IMG/VR virus record: IMGVR_UViG_3300044846_001970
Span: 20,511 to 84,510 of that record
DNA length: 64,000 nt
Source: a virus
Reading direction: 5' to 3' (one strand)
Part shown: in pieces, positions 39,598 to 47,739 of the stretch
Layout: each line of letters begins with the position of its first letter
How positions within the stretch are numbered: the stretch's first letter is position 1
The notes under the pieces: generated by a model
The model's input: the letters and a program-made list of their open reading frames with translations, nothing else
What the model was told of the DNA's origin: nothing
The model's database searches: none
Made by a program: the position numbers and the translations under genes

Positions 39598-40428
39598 TTA
39601 TTTCTTTTTAATTGGATTATCTTTCATATAATTTATAATAGCAAGAACTTCATCATAAAGATAAGGTACTGACATTAAAGTAAGATCTTTAACTATAGGA
39701 TCTCCATTATCTAAATACTTAGTTATTGGATATCCAAACTCATCTTTACCTTCTTCTTCAAAAGATATATGTTGTATAAATATTCTACCAGGAATTAACT
39801 TAGGATTATGTTTTATTATAATGTACATATAAATACTTAATTGTAAAGCATAATGATTAAAATTACAGTCATCAAGATGTGTTAATGGAAAAGATAATTT
39901 TTCAGATACACCTTCCCAATTTTTAAAAGATTCTGTTTTAATTTCTTTATTAGTTTTATAATCTATAATATTTACTTTATTATTAATTACTTCAACAAAA
40001 TCTGATTGCCCACATATACCTGCTGATTTAAGATATACCATATGTTCAGGATATACTCCTGGATCTAATTTTTGTGAAGGTGCAATTCTAATACCATTAG
40101 TTTCTCCAGAAGGAGGGAATACAGGAATTACTATACCTTCTCTTTCCATAGATGATAATCCACATATATCAGATTCTCTTTGATTATGATAGAAAGTACC
40201 TAGGGTCATAGCTCTATCTGATTCACTATTCCATATAGCTTCAATAGCAATAGGATCAATTCCAAACCATTTAGATTTTTTACTTTTAGTTACCTTAGCA
40301 GCTACTGCTTTAGCATCAAAAGGTTTTTTAAAATGAGATACTAGTGTAGTAACACTTATCCAATTAATTTTATCAGAATCATGTATACTCTTGTAACTAT
40401 GATCTGAGGCTTGAAATACTATACTCAT
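39598..40428 (-). CDS. PD-(D/E)XK nuclease, RecB/Cas4-like (276 aa)
   Basis: A catalytic core is visible: GICGQSDFVEV (first Asp), then VNIIDYKTNKEI, the D-x-K pair of the PD-(D/E)XK fold, followed by a Gln/Tyr helix (NHYALQLSIYMYII) of the RecB/Cas4 type. The N-terminal region binds the fold together around ISVTTLVSHFKKPF. A PD-(D/E)XK nuclease gene near TerL is conserved in crAss-like phages, and the enzyme probably acts on DNA ends or recombination intermediates. It overlaps the end of the zinc-ribbon gene by 4 bases. Confidence 0.85.
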   Translation of the reverse strand: MSIVFQASDHSYKSIHDSDKINWISVTTLVSHFKKPFDAKAVAAKVTKSKKSKWFGIDPIAIEAIWNSESDRAMTLGTFYHNQRESDICGLSSMEREGIVIPVFPPSGETNGIRIAPSQKLDPGVYPEHMVYLKSAGICGQSDFVEVINNKVNIIDYKTNKEIKTESFKNWEGVSEKLSFPLTHLDDCNFNHYALQLSIYMYIIIKHNPKLIPGRIFIQHISFEEEGKDEFGYPITKYLDNGDPIVKDLTLMSVPYLYDEVLAIINYMKDNPIKKK

Positions 40429-40715
40429 AACTCATCTAGTTTATCTTCTTGTTTTTCTGTAATAACTTTTGTCCATTTATTTAGTGGACAATTAGAAGAC
40501 AATGATCTTGTTTTAAATGCTAATGAACAACCACATTCATTACAACAAGGTCCTGTTCCTTTTACAGCACACTTTTTACCTTTACTTGGACACTCTGCAC
40601 ATATATCATTTCTTAGTGAAGCTACATGTTCTACAAAATCATCTCTAACAATACTATTGGTTATGCCTTCAATTATCTTTTTGCGGTCCTTCCAAATTTC
40701 TTTTAATGTATTCAT
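40425..40715 (-). CDS. zinc-ribbon protein (96 aa)
   Basis: A cysteine array CAEC, GKKC, GPCCNECGC and NCPLNKW forms one or two zinc-binding sites. This 'CC..CGCxLxxK...CPxxxW' pattern is known from small phage proteins, with unassigned function. A helical N-terminus and acidic C-terminus flank it. It overlaps the IHF-like gene before it and the nuclease gene after it, so the three are translationally linked and probably work in DNA processing. Confidence 0.75.
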   Translation of the reverse strand: MNTLKEIWKDRKKIIEGITNSIVRDDFVEHVASLRNDICAECPSKGKKCAVKGTGPCCNECGCSLAFKTRSLSSNCPLNKWTKVITEKQEDKLDEL

Positions 40716-41070
40716 CTTTTAAGTTTTGAATTTTTTCTTTCTTTAATTCTAGTAAAACTATTTTTTTTTCAATTTCAGTTAAAGCAACAATTTTTTCCTC
40801 TAACATTTTTTTATTATAGTATGCACTAAATGTAGATGTATCATGAGTTTCTAAGATTTTTTTATATCTTGGAATTGCTTTTCTAACTGAATAAGTTCTT
40901 ATAGCAAATTGTCCTAAACCATCAATATTAATTCTAGGATGTTTAAGTTCTGTTAAATTTGATCTTACTTCTTTATAATAAAACTCTACAAAGTCTTGTA
41001 TTAAATCTTCAGAAAGATTTAGATCTTCAGAAATTTCTTTATATAAAGTTCTAGATTTTTTTGGAATCAT
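40669..41070 (-). CDS. IHF/HU-like DNA-bending protein (133 aa)
   Basis: Residues ~8-60 match the IHF/HU fold: LYKEISEDLNLSEDLIQDFV as the helical arm-rest, then PRINIDGLGQFAIRTY, equivalent to the 'gfGtFxvr' beta segment. The second half is a Lys/Glu-rich helix, longer than in bacterial IHF. An IHF-like gene beside the structural module is a known feature of crAss-like phages. It probably bends DNA in packaging or gene control. It overlaps both neighbouring genes. Confidence 0.8.
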   Translation of the reverse strand: MIPKKSRTLYKEISEDLNLSEDLIQDFVEFYYKEVRSNLTELKHPRINIDGLGQFAIRTYSVRKAIPRYKKILETHDTSTFSAYYNKKMLEEKIVALTEIEKKIVLLELKKEKIQNLKDEYIKRNLEGPQKDN

Positions 41071-41426
41071 TTGCCTAAAAACTTATAATCTAATAATACA
41101 TCACCTTCAGCTTGAATTTGCATATTAGGATTAATTAAAATTATTTTTTTATTTTCTGTATCTTTTATTACAAGTTTATTTTTTTCACACTTATTAATAC
41201 AATTTCTTACAGTCTGTTCTGACTTAAAAATTTTATATTCTTCAGAGGCATCATAACAAAAAGCAGTAAGTTCTATAGGGCCAATACTACATAATAAAGT
41301 AAGGCACTCTAGATCAGATTCACTCACTGTTATTCTATTAATATAACAGTGAGTCAATATCTGAAATTTAACAACATCTGGTTTAGACATTATTACTTTT
41401 TTCTGTACCTGATTAACTAAAGCCAT
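41067..41426 (-). CDS. winged-helix-like protein (119 aa)
   Basis: A helical N-terminal two-thirds contains FKSEQTVRNCINKCEKNKLV, which looks like a recognition helix, followed by IKDTENKKIILINPNMQIQ, which could be the wing. This suggests a winged-helix DNA-binding protein. It overlaps the IHF-like gene by 4 bases (ATGA). A role as late-gene regulator or packaging factor is possible, but the assignment is tentative. Confidence 0.55.
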   Translation of the reverse strand: MALVNQVQKKVIMSKPDVVKFQILTHCYINRITVSESDLECLTLLCSIGPIELTAFCYDASEEYKIFKSEQTVRNCINKCEKNKLVIKDTENKKIILINPNMQIQAEGDVLLDYKFLGK

Positions 41427-41428
41427 TA

Positions 41429-41704
41429 TTACTTAGTCTTAAGTTTTCTAACAGGTTCTGAATCAATCTCTGTATCATCTGCATCTGAAGTTTCAGGAGT
41501 TTCTGAATTTTGTGTCATCATTGCAAATTGGTAAGCAATACTAGATCTTTTAAATCTTGCTTCATCAATTTTTAAAAGCATGTCTTCATAGTTTAGTTGT
41601 GCTTCTAAATAAGGTACTGAATCCTTATAAAAATTTAGCATATCTGCTTTCCTTTGTGCTAACTGTTCTGCACTCATGTTCTCTTGATCTTGTTGATTTT
41701 CCAT
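41429..41704 (-). CDS. small acidic helical protein (91 aa)
   Basis: A helical core (residues ~10-60, with LEAQLNYEDMLLKIDEARFK) is followed by an acidic Ser/Asp/Glu tail ending in KLKTK. It is the first gene of the IHF/nuclease/TerL operon, after a terminator. A short helical protein at this place is common in crAss-like phages. Its function is unknown. Confidence 0.6.
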   Translation of the reverse strand: MENQQDQENMSAEQLAQRKADMLNFYKDSVPYLEAQLNYEDMLLKIDEARFKRSSIAYQFAMMTQNSETPETSDADDTEIDSEPVRKLKTK

Positions 41705-41771
41705 TATATATATTTTTAAAGTTTAAACAAAAATACATATAAAGTTTAAATAAAAAACATTTAAACAAAAA

Positions 41772-41801
41772 AAATCCAGATAATTTAACTTACCTGGATT
41801 T
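41772..41801 (-). terminator. terminator between lysis-side and DNA-processing operons
   Basis: An 8-bp stem AAATCCAG / CTGGATTT encloses 14 bases and is followed on the minus strand by a T-run. It ends the transcript from the lysis side. Confidence 0.85.
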
Positions 41802-41828
41802 CTATACTTAGAGAAGCATAATTAAAAA

Positions 41829-42188
41829 TTACCCTTTAGTTCTTGGTTTTACCATTTTTTTTACATTGCTTATTACTGTTTTTGCATTAGTAACTTTAGC
41901 TGCAATTTTAGGATGGTTCTTTAAAAATTTACCACCACCTATTGGTCCACCATTTTTTTCTTGTTTTAACATTTTTTTAAGACCAAGTCCTGCAGCTGTA
42001 GCAGCACCAATACCTAATAAGGCACCTAATGCGCGACCACCACCTCCTCCACCTCCAGAAGATGTTCTGTATCTAGTTACTTTTCCACAACCACTTTTCT
42101 TTTTTCTTTTTCTTTTTTTACCAGAAGCATCCATATATTCTTCCATACAAGAATCATCCATTGATCCTCCTGTTTCATACTTTTTCAT
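41829..42188 (-). CDS. Gly-rich basic GG-motif protein (119 aa)
   Basis: The protein begins MKKYETGGS, has a Lys/Arg cluster (GKKRKRKKKSGCGK), a run of seven glycines, then a hydrophobic Gly/Ala segment (ALGALLGIGAATAAGLGL) that could insert in a membrane, and KNGGPIGGGKF. The C-terminus is basic. Two double-glycine motifs link it to the late-arm virion proteins. It follows the lysis genes and ends at a terminator. Function unknown. Confidence 0.6.
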   Translation of the reverse strand: MKKYETGGSMDDSCMEEYMDASGKKRKRKKKSGCGKVTRYRTSSGGGGGGGRALGALLGIGAATAAGLGLKKMLKQEKNGGPIGGGKFLKNHPKIAAKVTNAKTVISNVKKMVKPRTKG

Positions 42189-42190
42189 AA

Positions 42191-42349
42191 TTACCTGTTT
42201 TTAAATGTAAAGTTTAATATTGTTAGCATATAAAAGTCTCTAGAGATATCTATTTCTAATGTAAAGAAATCTATAATACCTACTCTAAATCTTATAGCAA
42301 ATTTATCCCATTGTTTTCTTGATGTGTTCCAGTTGTTTCTAAATTTCAT
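42191..42349 (-). CDS. small protein downstream of endolysin (52 aa)
   Basis: I chose the ATG at 42349 (MKFRNNWNTS), because the frame extends upstream only through a TTG into the endolysin. The protein is basic at the start and hydrophobic/aromatic in the second half (RVGIIDFFTLEIDI). It lies 2 bases after the endolysin stop and 3 bases before the next gene. The function is unknown; an accessory lysis factor is possible. Confidence 0.5.
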   Translation of the reverse strand: MKFRNNWNTSRKQWDKFAIRFRVGIIDFFTLEIDISRDFYMLTILNFTFKNR

Positions 42350-42351
42350 AA

Positions 42352-42999
42352 TTATAATTTTTTTAACATTTCTATTACTCTTGGACAAGGGTACATATCT
42401 GACTTATCCTTTCTTACTGAGTTGTGTGTAAAGATACCTTTATTTCCTTTTAATGCATCTATATCTATATCCCATATAGATTCATTATAATCTTTAGGTA
42501 TATCATAAGTTTCACAAAGATATACTACTAATTGTCTTAGTGATTCTATCTGAGCATCTGTATAAGTAAACCAATGTTTGTGATTTTTATAAGGCTTTTC
42601 TAAGGTAGTTACATTAGAAGCATTAACTTCTCCTCCTACATAATTATAGTACTTACCATTTTTAAAAGATATTGGTCCCCAGTTACATACTTCAATACCT
42701 ATACTTATAGGATCTAAAGATAAGTAAGGAACTTTACTAGCTTTAAAAATACTTTCTTTTAAACCTAAATGATATGCCCAGTCTCTAGAACTAAAACATT
42801 GTACAATTGTACCGTTTGCTCCAATTATGAAGGCAGTGGCAACTCTCTCAGGTTTAGTATCAAAATACTTAGCTACTGATAGTGCATCTGGTCCACCTGC
42901 AGTATGGTGTAGATATATCTGTTTCTTTTCATGTTTAACTTCCATGAACTGACCAGGTCTTAACCTATGTTGAACTATTTTACTTATATCTAATTTCAT
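42352..42999 (-). CDS. endolysin, N-acetylmuramoyl-L-alanine amidase (215 aa)
   Basis: Amidase_2 signatures are visible: YLHHTAGG (zinc His at 31/32), DWAYHLG (His 77), ISIGIEVCNWG, and a C-terminal THNSVRKDKSDMYPCP with the remaining ligand region. It cleaves the bond between muramic acid and the peptide stem. It has no signal peptide, so export depends on the holin encoded directly upstream (4-base ATGA overlap). The 2106-aa virion protein has a second, divergent amidase domain; this free enzyme is the lysis one. Confidence 0.9.
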   Translation of the reverse strand: MKLDISKIVQHRLRPGQFMEVKHEKKQIYLHHTAGGPDALSVAKYFDTKPERVATAFIIGANGTIVQCFSSRDWAYHLGLKESIFKASKVPYLSLDPISIGIEVCNWGPISFKNGKYYNYVGGEVNASNVTTLEKPYKNHKHWFTYTDAQIESLRQLVVYLCETYDIPKDYNESIWDIDIDALKGNKGIFTHNSVRKDKSDMYPCPRVIEMLKKL

Positions 43000-43502
43000 A
43001 ATACATCATCTTTTGTATCCTTGTAAGCACTTGTAACGGTTTTAACAGTTTTTCTAATTCTATTGAAAGAGTTTGAAACACTTTTTAAAATGTTATTCTT
43101 TGATATGTCAAACCAATTTTCATTTATTGAGGATACTTCCATAAGACAAAGTATTGCCAATAAAACATTAGTACATATTGCAGGTGTTACAATTAAAACT
43201 TGTAAATTAAAAACCTTTAACATTGCTGATATAAATGGTGTTAATGCATAATAATCAATTGGAAATATAACTGCTGCCATTACTAAATAACCGGCTGTCT
43301 TGTGTAAATAACCTAATCTTAATATTTTAGATTTAAATACATCTTTATATTTTCTATTTGTTTCTTCAGCTATTTTTTTAAGTGATATTAATTTAACAAC
43401 AGTATCTACAAAAATTGTAAACATTAAAATTAATACAAGCATTTGTATAGGAGCAAAGAAAGAGAACATAGCACTAAAAAAGAAAATTAAATTTGTTTTC
43501 AT
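42996..43502 (-). CDS. holin (168 aa)
   Basis: About four hydrophobic segments are visible: residues 3-35 (two close segments), 72-95 and 100-118, with a basic cytoplasmic C-terminus (RIRKTVKTVTSAYK). This fits the phage holin family 4 / toxin-secretion holin type. The position between spanin and amidase, with ATGA overlaps on both sides, supports a role in inner-membrane permeabilisation and lysis timing. Confidence 0.75.
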   Translation of the reverse strand: MKTNLIFFFSAMFSFFAPIQMLVLILMFTIFVDTVVKLISLKKIAEETNRKYKDVFKSKILRLGYLHKTAGYLVMAAVIFPIDYYALTPFISAMLKVFNLQVLIVTPAICTNVLLAILCLMEVSSINENWFDISKNNILKSVSNSFNRIRKTVKTVTSAYKDTKDDVL

Positions 43503-43987
43503 ATCACTGGAATTTGTGCTTTTATTATTCTATACACTATATATAAGATTACTAAAATTAACCATATACCACCAAACCAAGCTAAGAAATTTATCCACCC
43601 GGGAATATACTTAATTTTTTCTGGTTTAAGTGTTTTGGTTATAGTATTGGTATGATATATATCATTACCCTTAATTGTTTTATAGATTGTTTCAACTTTG
43701 GCTTTTGTGTAATACACATTGTTTTGAAGTTTAGTTTGCAAACTTACTAACTTACCATCCTTGTCTCTAAGGTCACCATTTAGTTTAGATATAACATTAC
43801 CAAGAGAGTCACAATAAAGTGTATCTAATAGCGTTATTGTTTCTCCAGGAATAGTTATTGTAGTGTCCTTAACTTGTATTACTGTTATAGTGCTATCTTT
43901 CTGAACACATAATGGACAGTATTTAGCAAGTCTCTTTTCAAGAGAACAAGAAGATAATAATAAAAGTAATATAATTAAGTATTTCAT
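43499..43987 (-). CDS. unimolecular spanin-like lipoprotein (162 aa)
   Basis: A short signal peptide ends in the lipobox LLSSC, with the lipidated Cys at residue 14. A periplasmic region with a coiled-coil-like stretch follows (SLQTKLQNNVYYTKAKVETI), then a C-terminal transmembrane segment (~130-155, LAWFGGIWLILVILYIVYRI). An outer-membrane lipid anchor plus an inner-membrane helix in one chain is the architecture of u-spanins, which fuse the two membranes at lysis. It is the first gene of the spanin-holin-endolysin cassette. Confidence 0.75.
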   Translation of the reverse strand: MKYLIILLLLLSSCSLEKRLAKYCPLCVQKDSTITVIQVKDTTITIPGETITLLDTLYCDSLGNVISKLNGDLRDKDGKLVSLQTKLQNNVYYTKAKVETIYKTIKGNDIYHTNTITKTLKPEKIKYIPGWINFLAWFGGIWLILVILYIVYRIIKAQIPVI

Positions 43988-43999
43988 ATTTATTTTTTA

Positions 44000-45892
44000 T
44001 TAAGGTATGCAAGTTCCACAAGCTGAAGTATAAACACCACTAGCAAAAATTGTAGCAGGTCCTAATGTTGGAGTAGTTATAGTATAACAATTACCATTAT
44101 TACCTCCTGTAACTAATCCTACTTGAGTATCAGCTACAAATATAACTTCATTTGGTGATACACCATCACAAGCTACAGCAGTATAAAAACCTTTCAATAA
44201 ACAATCTCCACAATTTTTGGTTGGTGCTCCTATTGTAATAGTTGCAGGTCCTGAAGTTATTTCACCATTACTATACCAACAATTACCATCATTAGTTACA
44301 AATGAATAACCTCCAATAGGTAGTATTTCAGGAATAACATCATAGAAAACTGCAGGAAAATCAGTAAGGCAATCATATGCTATATAAAAATTAGGACAGC
44401 TTCCACAATCTTCACAATTTTCATATATACCATTAAAAGTATCAATAGTAATAGTTGGAGTACTTGTATCATCCCATTCAAGAACTGTATAACATGTTAA
44501 TTCAGTTGGTGTTACTATAGTTGAAATACTAATAACAGCATCTACATCAAGTCCAAAGGTATAACTAACATATTCTATTATTCCAGAACAACAATTTTGT
44601 ACTTTGTAAATTACGGGACCTTTACAGCTATCTAAATCAGCAAGGCATGTTTGACATGCAGCCACACCAGCACCATAATTAGTTACTGCTTGAATAAAGG
44701 CTGCATTAACAGTGAAACCTGGCTGAGGTGTAGGTGATATGGTCCAACAATATCCATATTGATCCATAAATGTATCTCCACCAATTACACCAGAACCAAG
44801 AAGATCAAGTGTTGTAAATAAATTTACTCTTACTCCACAACAACTCTTTAGGTTATAAACATCAGGACATGCTCCTGGTGTAGTAATACAAGTTGGACAA
44901 TCTGTAGTAATTGAATCAACTATTACTAGTCCAGTTATTGGACCAGATGTTTCTGCTGTTACATTCCAACAGAAACCATAAGTATCTATAAATGTATCAC
45001 CTAAACTAATTCCTGGTAATGATCCTGTAAATGATTCAGATTGACCACTGCAACAAGATTCTACAACTAAGTTCATCGGACATGGATTAACTATAAGACA
45101 TGCAGCACAATCATTATATGAAGTATCAACAAATCTTACAGTATCTATTGGATCTGATGTTGTTTCTATAATTGTCCAACAGTTACCTTCTGTATCTGAG
45201 AATGTTCCTGATGCTGGTAAGTTTTGAGTACCTAAACTTATAACCTCAAACACTGCTTGTTCACAACAGTTTTGAATTCTTACATTTGTAATTACTGGTA
45301 TTGGTGCACAAGATTTAGTAATATCAAGTGTATATGAAAAATTACAATCAGCAGGAGGATTATAAAAAGTAGGACAAGTTACTCCAACATATAATAATGT
45401 ACCTGCAGATAATGTTACATCAGTTGTTTCTAAAGAAAAACAAACATTAAATTCTGGTTTTGGTATTTCAGGAAATAGTTGTGCAGGTATTAATGTAAAT
45501 ACATTAACTTGCTCATCTACAGCATTAGTAAATTCTAGACAACTTACATATGATACACCTATTAAGAATTGACAATTAGCACCTCCTGCTGCAGTTCCAC
45601 GAGCTATTCCTTGTAAAGTTATAACATCATTTACATCTACATCTACAGGCAGTATAATTGCCATAGCTGGCAAAGCTTTTGGAACATTTAGTATATTACC
45701 ACCTAAAGCTGCAGTATAATAAGTTGTAGGATTAGACATCCAACTATAAGTTCCACCTATAAAAGCCCAGGTATCATCATTATCAGGAGCGACACTAGTA
45801 TTAAAACTACTAGCTAATGTTGCTACTTTAGTATGATCAACTTTGCAATTATCTTCTGGTATAATTGGTGTTATATATATTTGTGTACTCAT
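44000..45892 (-). CDS. Cys-repeat fibre/adhesin (630 aa)
   Basis: The N-terminal ~200 residues form a beta-rich domain. From about residue 205 there are six repeats of ~65-75 residues, each with an opening CC or C, a central GNCW / GFCW / GYCW-type motif and a closing CxxC (CAAC, CPTC, CQTC, CEDC, CGDC, CGTC). The 982-aa tail fibre has the same repeat plan, so the two genes probably share a common repeat ancestor. It likely sits on the virion surface and binds the host or gut glycans, but no binding site is identifiable. It ends 13 bases before the lysis cassette. Confidence 0.7.
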   Translation of the reverse strand: MSTQIYITPIIPEDNCKVDHTKVATLASSFNTSVAPDNDDTWAFIGGTYSWMSNPTTYYTAALGGNILNVPKALPAMAIILPVDVDVNDVITLQGIARGTAAGGANCQFLIGVSYVSCLEFTNAVDEQVNVFTLIPAQLFPEIPKPEFNVCFSLETTDVTLSAGTLLYVGVTCPTFYNPPADCNFSYTLDITKSCAPIPVITNVRIQNCCEQAVFEVISLGTQNLPASGTFSDTEGNCWTIIETTSDPIDTVRFVDTSYNDCAACLIVNPCPMNLVVESCCSGQSESFTGSLPGISLGDTFIDTYGFCWNVTAETSGPITGLVIVDSITTDCPTCITTPGACPDVYNLKSCCGVRVNLFTTLDLLGSGVIGGDTFMDQYGYCWTISPTPQPGFTVNAAFIQAVTNYGAGVAACQTCLADLDSCKGPVIYKVQNCCSGIIEYVSYTFGLDVDAVISISTIVTPTELTCYTVLEWDDTSTPTITIDTFNGIYENCEDCGSCPNFYIAYDCLTDFPAVFYDVIPEILPIGGYSFVTNDGNCWYSNGEITSGPATITIGAPTKNCGDCLLKGFYTAVACDGVSPNEVIFVADTQVGLVTGGNNGNCYTITTPTLGPATIFASGVYTSACGTCIP

Positions 45893-45893
45893 C

Positions 45894-46241
45894 TTACAAT
45901 ATAAAAGTAATTAAAAATGTAGTTCCTGTTGCATCAAAAAATATACCTTGTATAGTATTATTTAATCCTGGATCATAATTAATTGTTACTCCTGCTGGTA
46001 CTGATACTCCATCAACTGTTCCTGCTGCAGCTCCTACATTTGCTATAGAAAAACTATATGTATTAGCAGGTACAGTACCTACTCCTGTAACAGAAACAAT
46101 TTTAGGAATTCTTATTTCAGGTGGACAACAAGTTCCGGCTGTTAAGGCATTAATAATACCTTGAAGACCTTGCAACATTTTTAATTGCCACGGGAAATTA
46201 TTTCCTTTTAAACCATCTGTTTTTAAATCTCCTACTGACAT
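45894..46241 (-). CDS. small fibre/decoration protein (115 aa)
   Basis: A helical N-terminus (FPWQLKMLQGLQGIINAL) is followed by a CC pair and a beta-rich Val/Thr/Gly domain with TIQGIFFDATGTTFLITF at the end. The layout resembles short trimeric head fibres or decoration proteins. It is directly upstream of the 630-aa adhesin (2-base gap) and may form its base or a separate surface protein. Confidence 0.55.
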   Translation of the reverse strand: MSVGDLKTDGLKGNNFPWQLKMLQGLQGIINALTAGTCCPPEIRIPKIVSVTGVGTVPANTYSFSIANVGAAAGTVDGVSVPAGVTINYDPGLNNTIQGIFFDATGTTFLITFIL

Positions 46242-46280
46242 AGTTGTTAAAGTTTAATTATTAAAATAAATAGTTATACT

Positions 46281-46751
46281 TTAATCAAGTATAAGATAAG
46301 AAATTTTTAATGCAGCATTTAAGGTTGTTGTACCTGATGCATTTTTAAATTTAATTGCAAAACTTCCATTTGCTATACCATTTGTAGTTACTAATGGCAT
46401 TCCAGTAGTACCAGTATAATCAACAGTTAATAATATTTTAGATGCTGTAGTTACTTTACTATTATTTACTGTAAATGTAGTTGAAGCAGTACCTGTTAAA
46501 GTACTTGGAAGAGTTGTTATTGTTCCATTATGTGCATTAACTGTAACAGCAGTAGTTATTGAAGTTATCTGAGTTACATTAGCAGTATCATATAATGCTT
46601 GCAAAGGAGCTGCATTTACTGCAAGTGGTAACCAACGATCATCTCTACTTGGATCTTTAGCTCCAATTGCTAATAGATTTTGTGTATCAGTTGGTAAAGT
46701 TGTTCTGTAGTTTCCGGCTTTAATCCAAGAAATAAAATTTAAAATATCCAT
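46281..46751 (-). CDS. putative head-fibre / decoration protein (156 aa)
   Basis: An N-terminal helical/coil segment (LNFISWIKAGNYRTTLPTDT) leads into PSRDDRWLPLAVNAAPLQ, then a Thr/Val/Ser-rich beta domain. I recognise this N-terminal pattern from small virion proteins of crAss-like phages. It has its own late promoter motif and starts the fibre and lysis operon after a terminator. The virion-surface role is inferred. Confidence 0.6.
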   Translation of the reverse strand: MDILNFISWIKAGNYRTTLPTDTQNLLAIGAKDPSRDDRWLPLAVNAAPLQALYDTANVTQITSITTAVTVNAHNGTITTLPSTLTGTASTTFTVNNSKVTTASKILLTVDYTGTTGMPLVTTNGIANGSFAIKFKNASGTTTLNAALKISYLILD

Positions 46752-46777
46752 GATTTATTTTTTATAAGTTTATATGT

Positions 46778-46790
46778 ATAATATACTAAA
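46778..46790 (-). promoter_or_regulatory. late-arm promoter motif
   Basis: The minus strand reads TTTAGTATATTAT, 27-39 bases before the ATG of the 156-aa gene. It lies just after the terminator at 46825-46846, as expected for a new transcription unit. Confidence 0.6.
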
Positions 46791-46824
46791 TATTATTCAA
46801 ATAACAAAATAATTAAATAAAAAA

Positions 46825-46846
46825 AGCCCTGCTGTTACCTAGGGCT
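46825..46846 (-). terminator. terminator
   Basis: AGCCCT / AGGGCT stem with a 10-base loop, followed on the minus strand by TTTTTTT. It closes the accessory operon that ends with the 63-aa membrane gene. Confidence 0.85.
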
Positions 46847-46888
46847 TCTCATTAACTTAAAAGGAAACTAACCAAAGAAACTTTTAAG

Positions 46889-47080
46889 TCAAATCCATAG
46901 TCCTATAAGGAAGGACATTATAATTATTATAAATATGCAATAGTTTGCAATTGTATTTCCTATACTATCAAATTCAAAGTTTTTACTCATCTTATTAAAA
47001 ACTGGTTTTGACATAGCATTAGCTATTAACCATAGTAATAATATAACTGCACAAAATGATATAATAACAATTGTTTTCAT
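46889..47080 (-). CDS. small membrane protein, two TM segments (63 aa)
   Basis: Hydrophobic stretches at residues ~3-22 and ~46-63 flank a polar loop with NKMSKNFEFDS. Its start overlaps the end of the DUF3310 gene by 4 bases. The function is unknown. A role at the host inner membrane during infection is possible. Confidence 0.6.
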   Translation of the reverse strand: MKTIVIISFCAVILLLWLIANAMSKPVFNKMSKNFEFDSIGNTIANYCIFIIIIMSFLIGLWI

Positions 47081-47454
47081 AGTGTATCTATTCTTCTCTG
47101 TAAATATACTAAAGCTTTTTCTAAATCTTCTTTTTTGTTAAAACTTTTTTTACCAGCTCTTGCTAAATACTTTAGAACATTACCTAAATAAAAATCTTTA
47201 TCTAGCTTCCATGCTTCTAATACACTGAATACTTCATAGGTTGTATCTTTTCCTCCATAGTATTCCGGACGGGAATTAAATGGAGGTTTATCTTTTCTAA
47301 AGTCATGTACATCTTCTGCAAGAGTATTATACTTTAGATCCTTTACATTATAAGGAGTATAAGTTTTTATTCTCTCTTCAATATCTTTTGGAGACAGTTC
47401 TTTAGAATTAATTGTACTAGATGAAAAGTAATCATCATGTGAGATATTTACCAT
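47077..47454 (-). CDS. DUF3310 / SaV-like protein (125 aa)
   Basis: The C-terminal half matches the DUF3310 family: YYGG, EVFSVLEAWKLDKDFYLGNV, then LKYLARAGKK and a helix with EDLEKALVYLQRRI. Family members are widespread in phages and have been linked to nucleotide kinase-like proteins, but no catalytic residues can be assigned here. The N-terminal half is poorly conserved. It overlaps both the GroES-like gene and the membrane gene. Confidence 0.8.
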   Translation of the reverse strand: MVNISHDDYFSSSTINSKELSPKDIEERIKTYTPYNVKDLKYNTLAEDVHDFRKDKPPFNSRPEYYGGKDTTYEVFSVLEAWKLDKDFYLGNVLKYLARAGKKSFNKKEDLEKALVYLQRRIDTL

Positions 47455-47735
47455 ATGATTGCTATATCCATTTCATTCAACATTAACTTGACACTTCCTT
47501 CAATGTCAACTTTTTCTGCATGTTCTAATTGACTAACTGCAATATACACTACATCTCCTGCAACAACATCTTCTACTTTATCTCCTACAGCATAAATAGT
47601 AAGTCTATTCCATTGCTTCATTGCTTCATACATTAATGCATCATCATCTTTAGCAGATAACTTAATTGCTGACTCTTTCTTTACAGGTACTTCTATTAAG
47701 ATTCTTCTTCCTCTTAATGTTTTAAATTTGTTCAT
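47448..47735 (-). CDS. GroES-like co-chaperonin fold protein (95 aa)
   Basis: The chain parallels the GroES beta-barrel: GRRILIEVP corresponds to the 'DRVIVK' strand, YAVGDKV to 'vlaVG', VVAGDVVYI to 'VKVGDIVIF', and LNEMDIAIIW to the closing 'eSDILAIV'. The mobile-loop region between the first and second strands is replaced by a helix-like Lys/Asp/Met segment. Phage co-chaperonins such as T4 gp31 help GroEL fold the capsid protein, so a capsid-folding role is plausible. The identification is from a by-eye alignment only. Confidence 0.6.
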   Translation of the reverse strand: MNKFKTLRGRRILIEVPVKKESAIKLSAKDDDALMYEAMKQWNRLTIYAVGDKVEDVVAGDVVYIAVSQLEHAEKVDIEGSVKLMLNEMDIAIIW

Positions 47736-47739
47736 ACTT

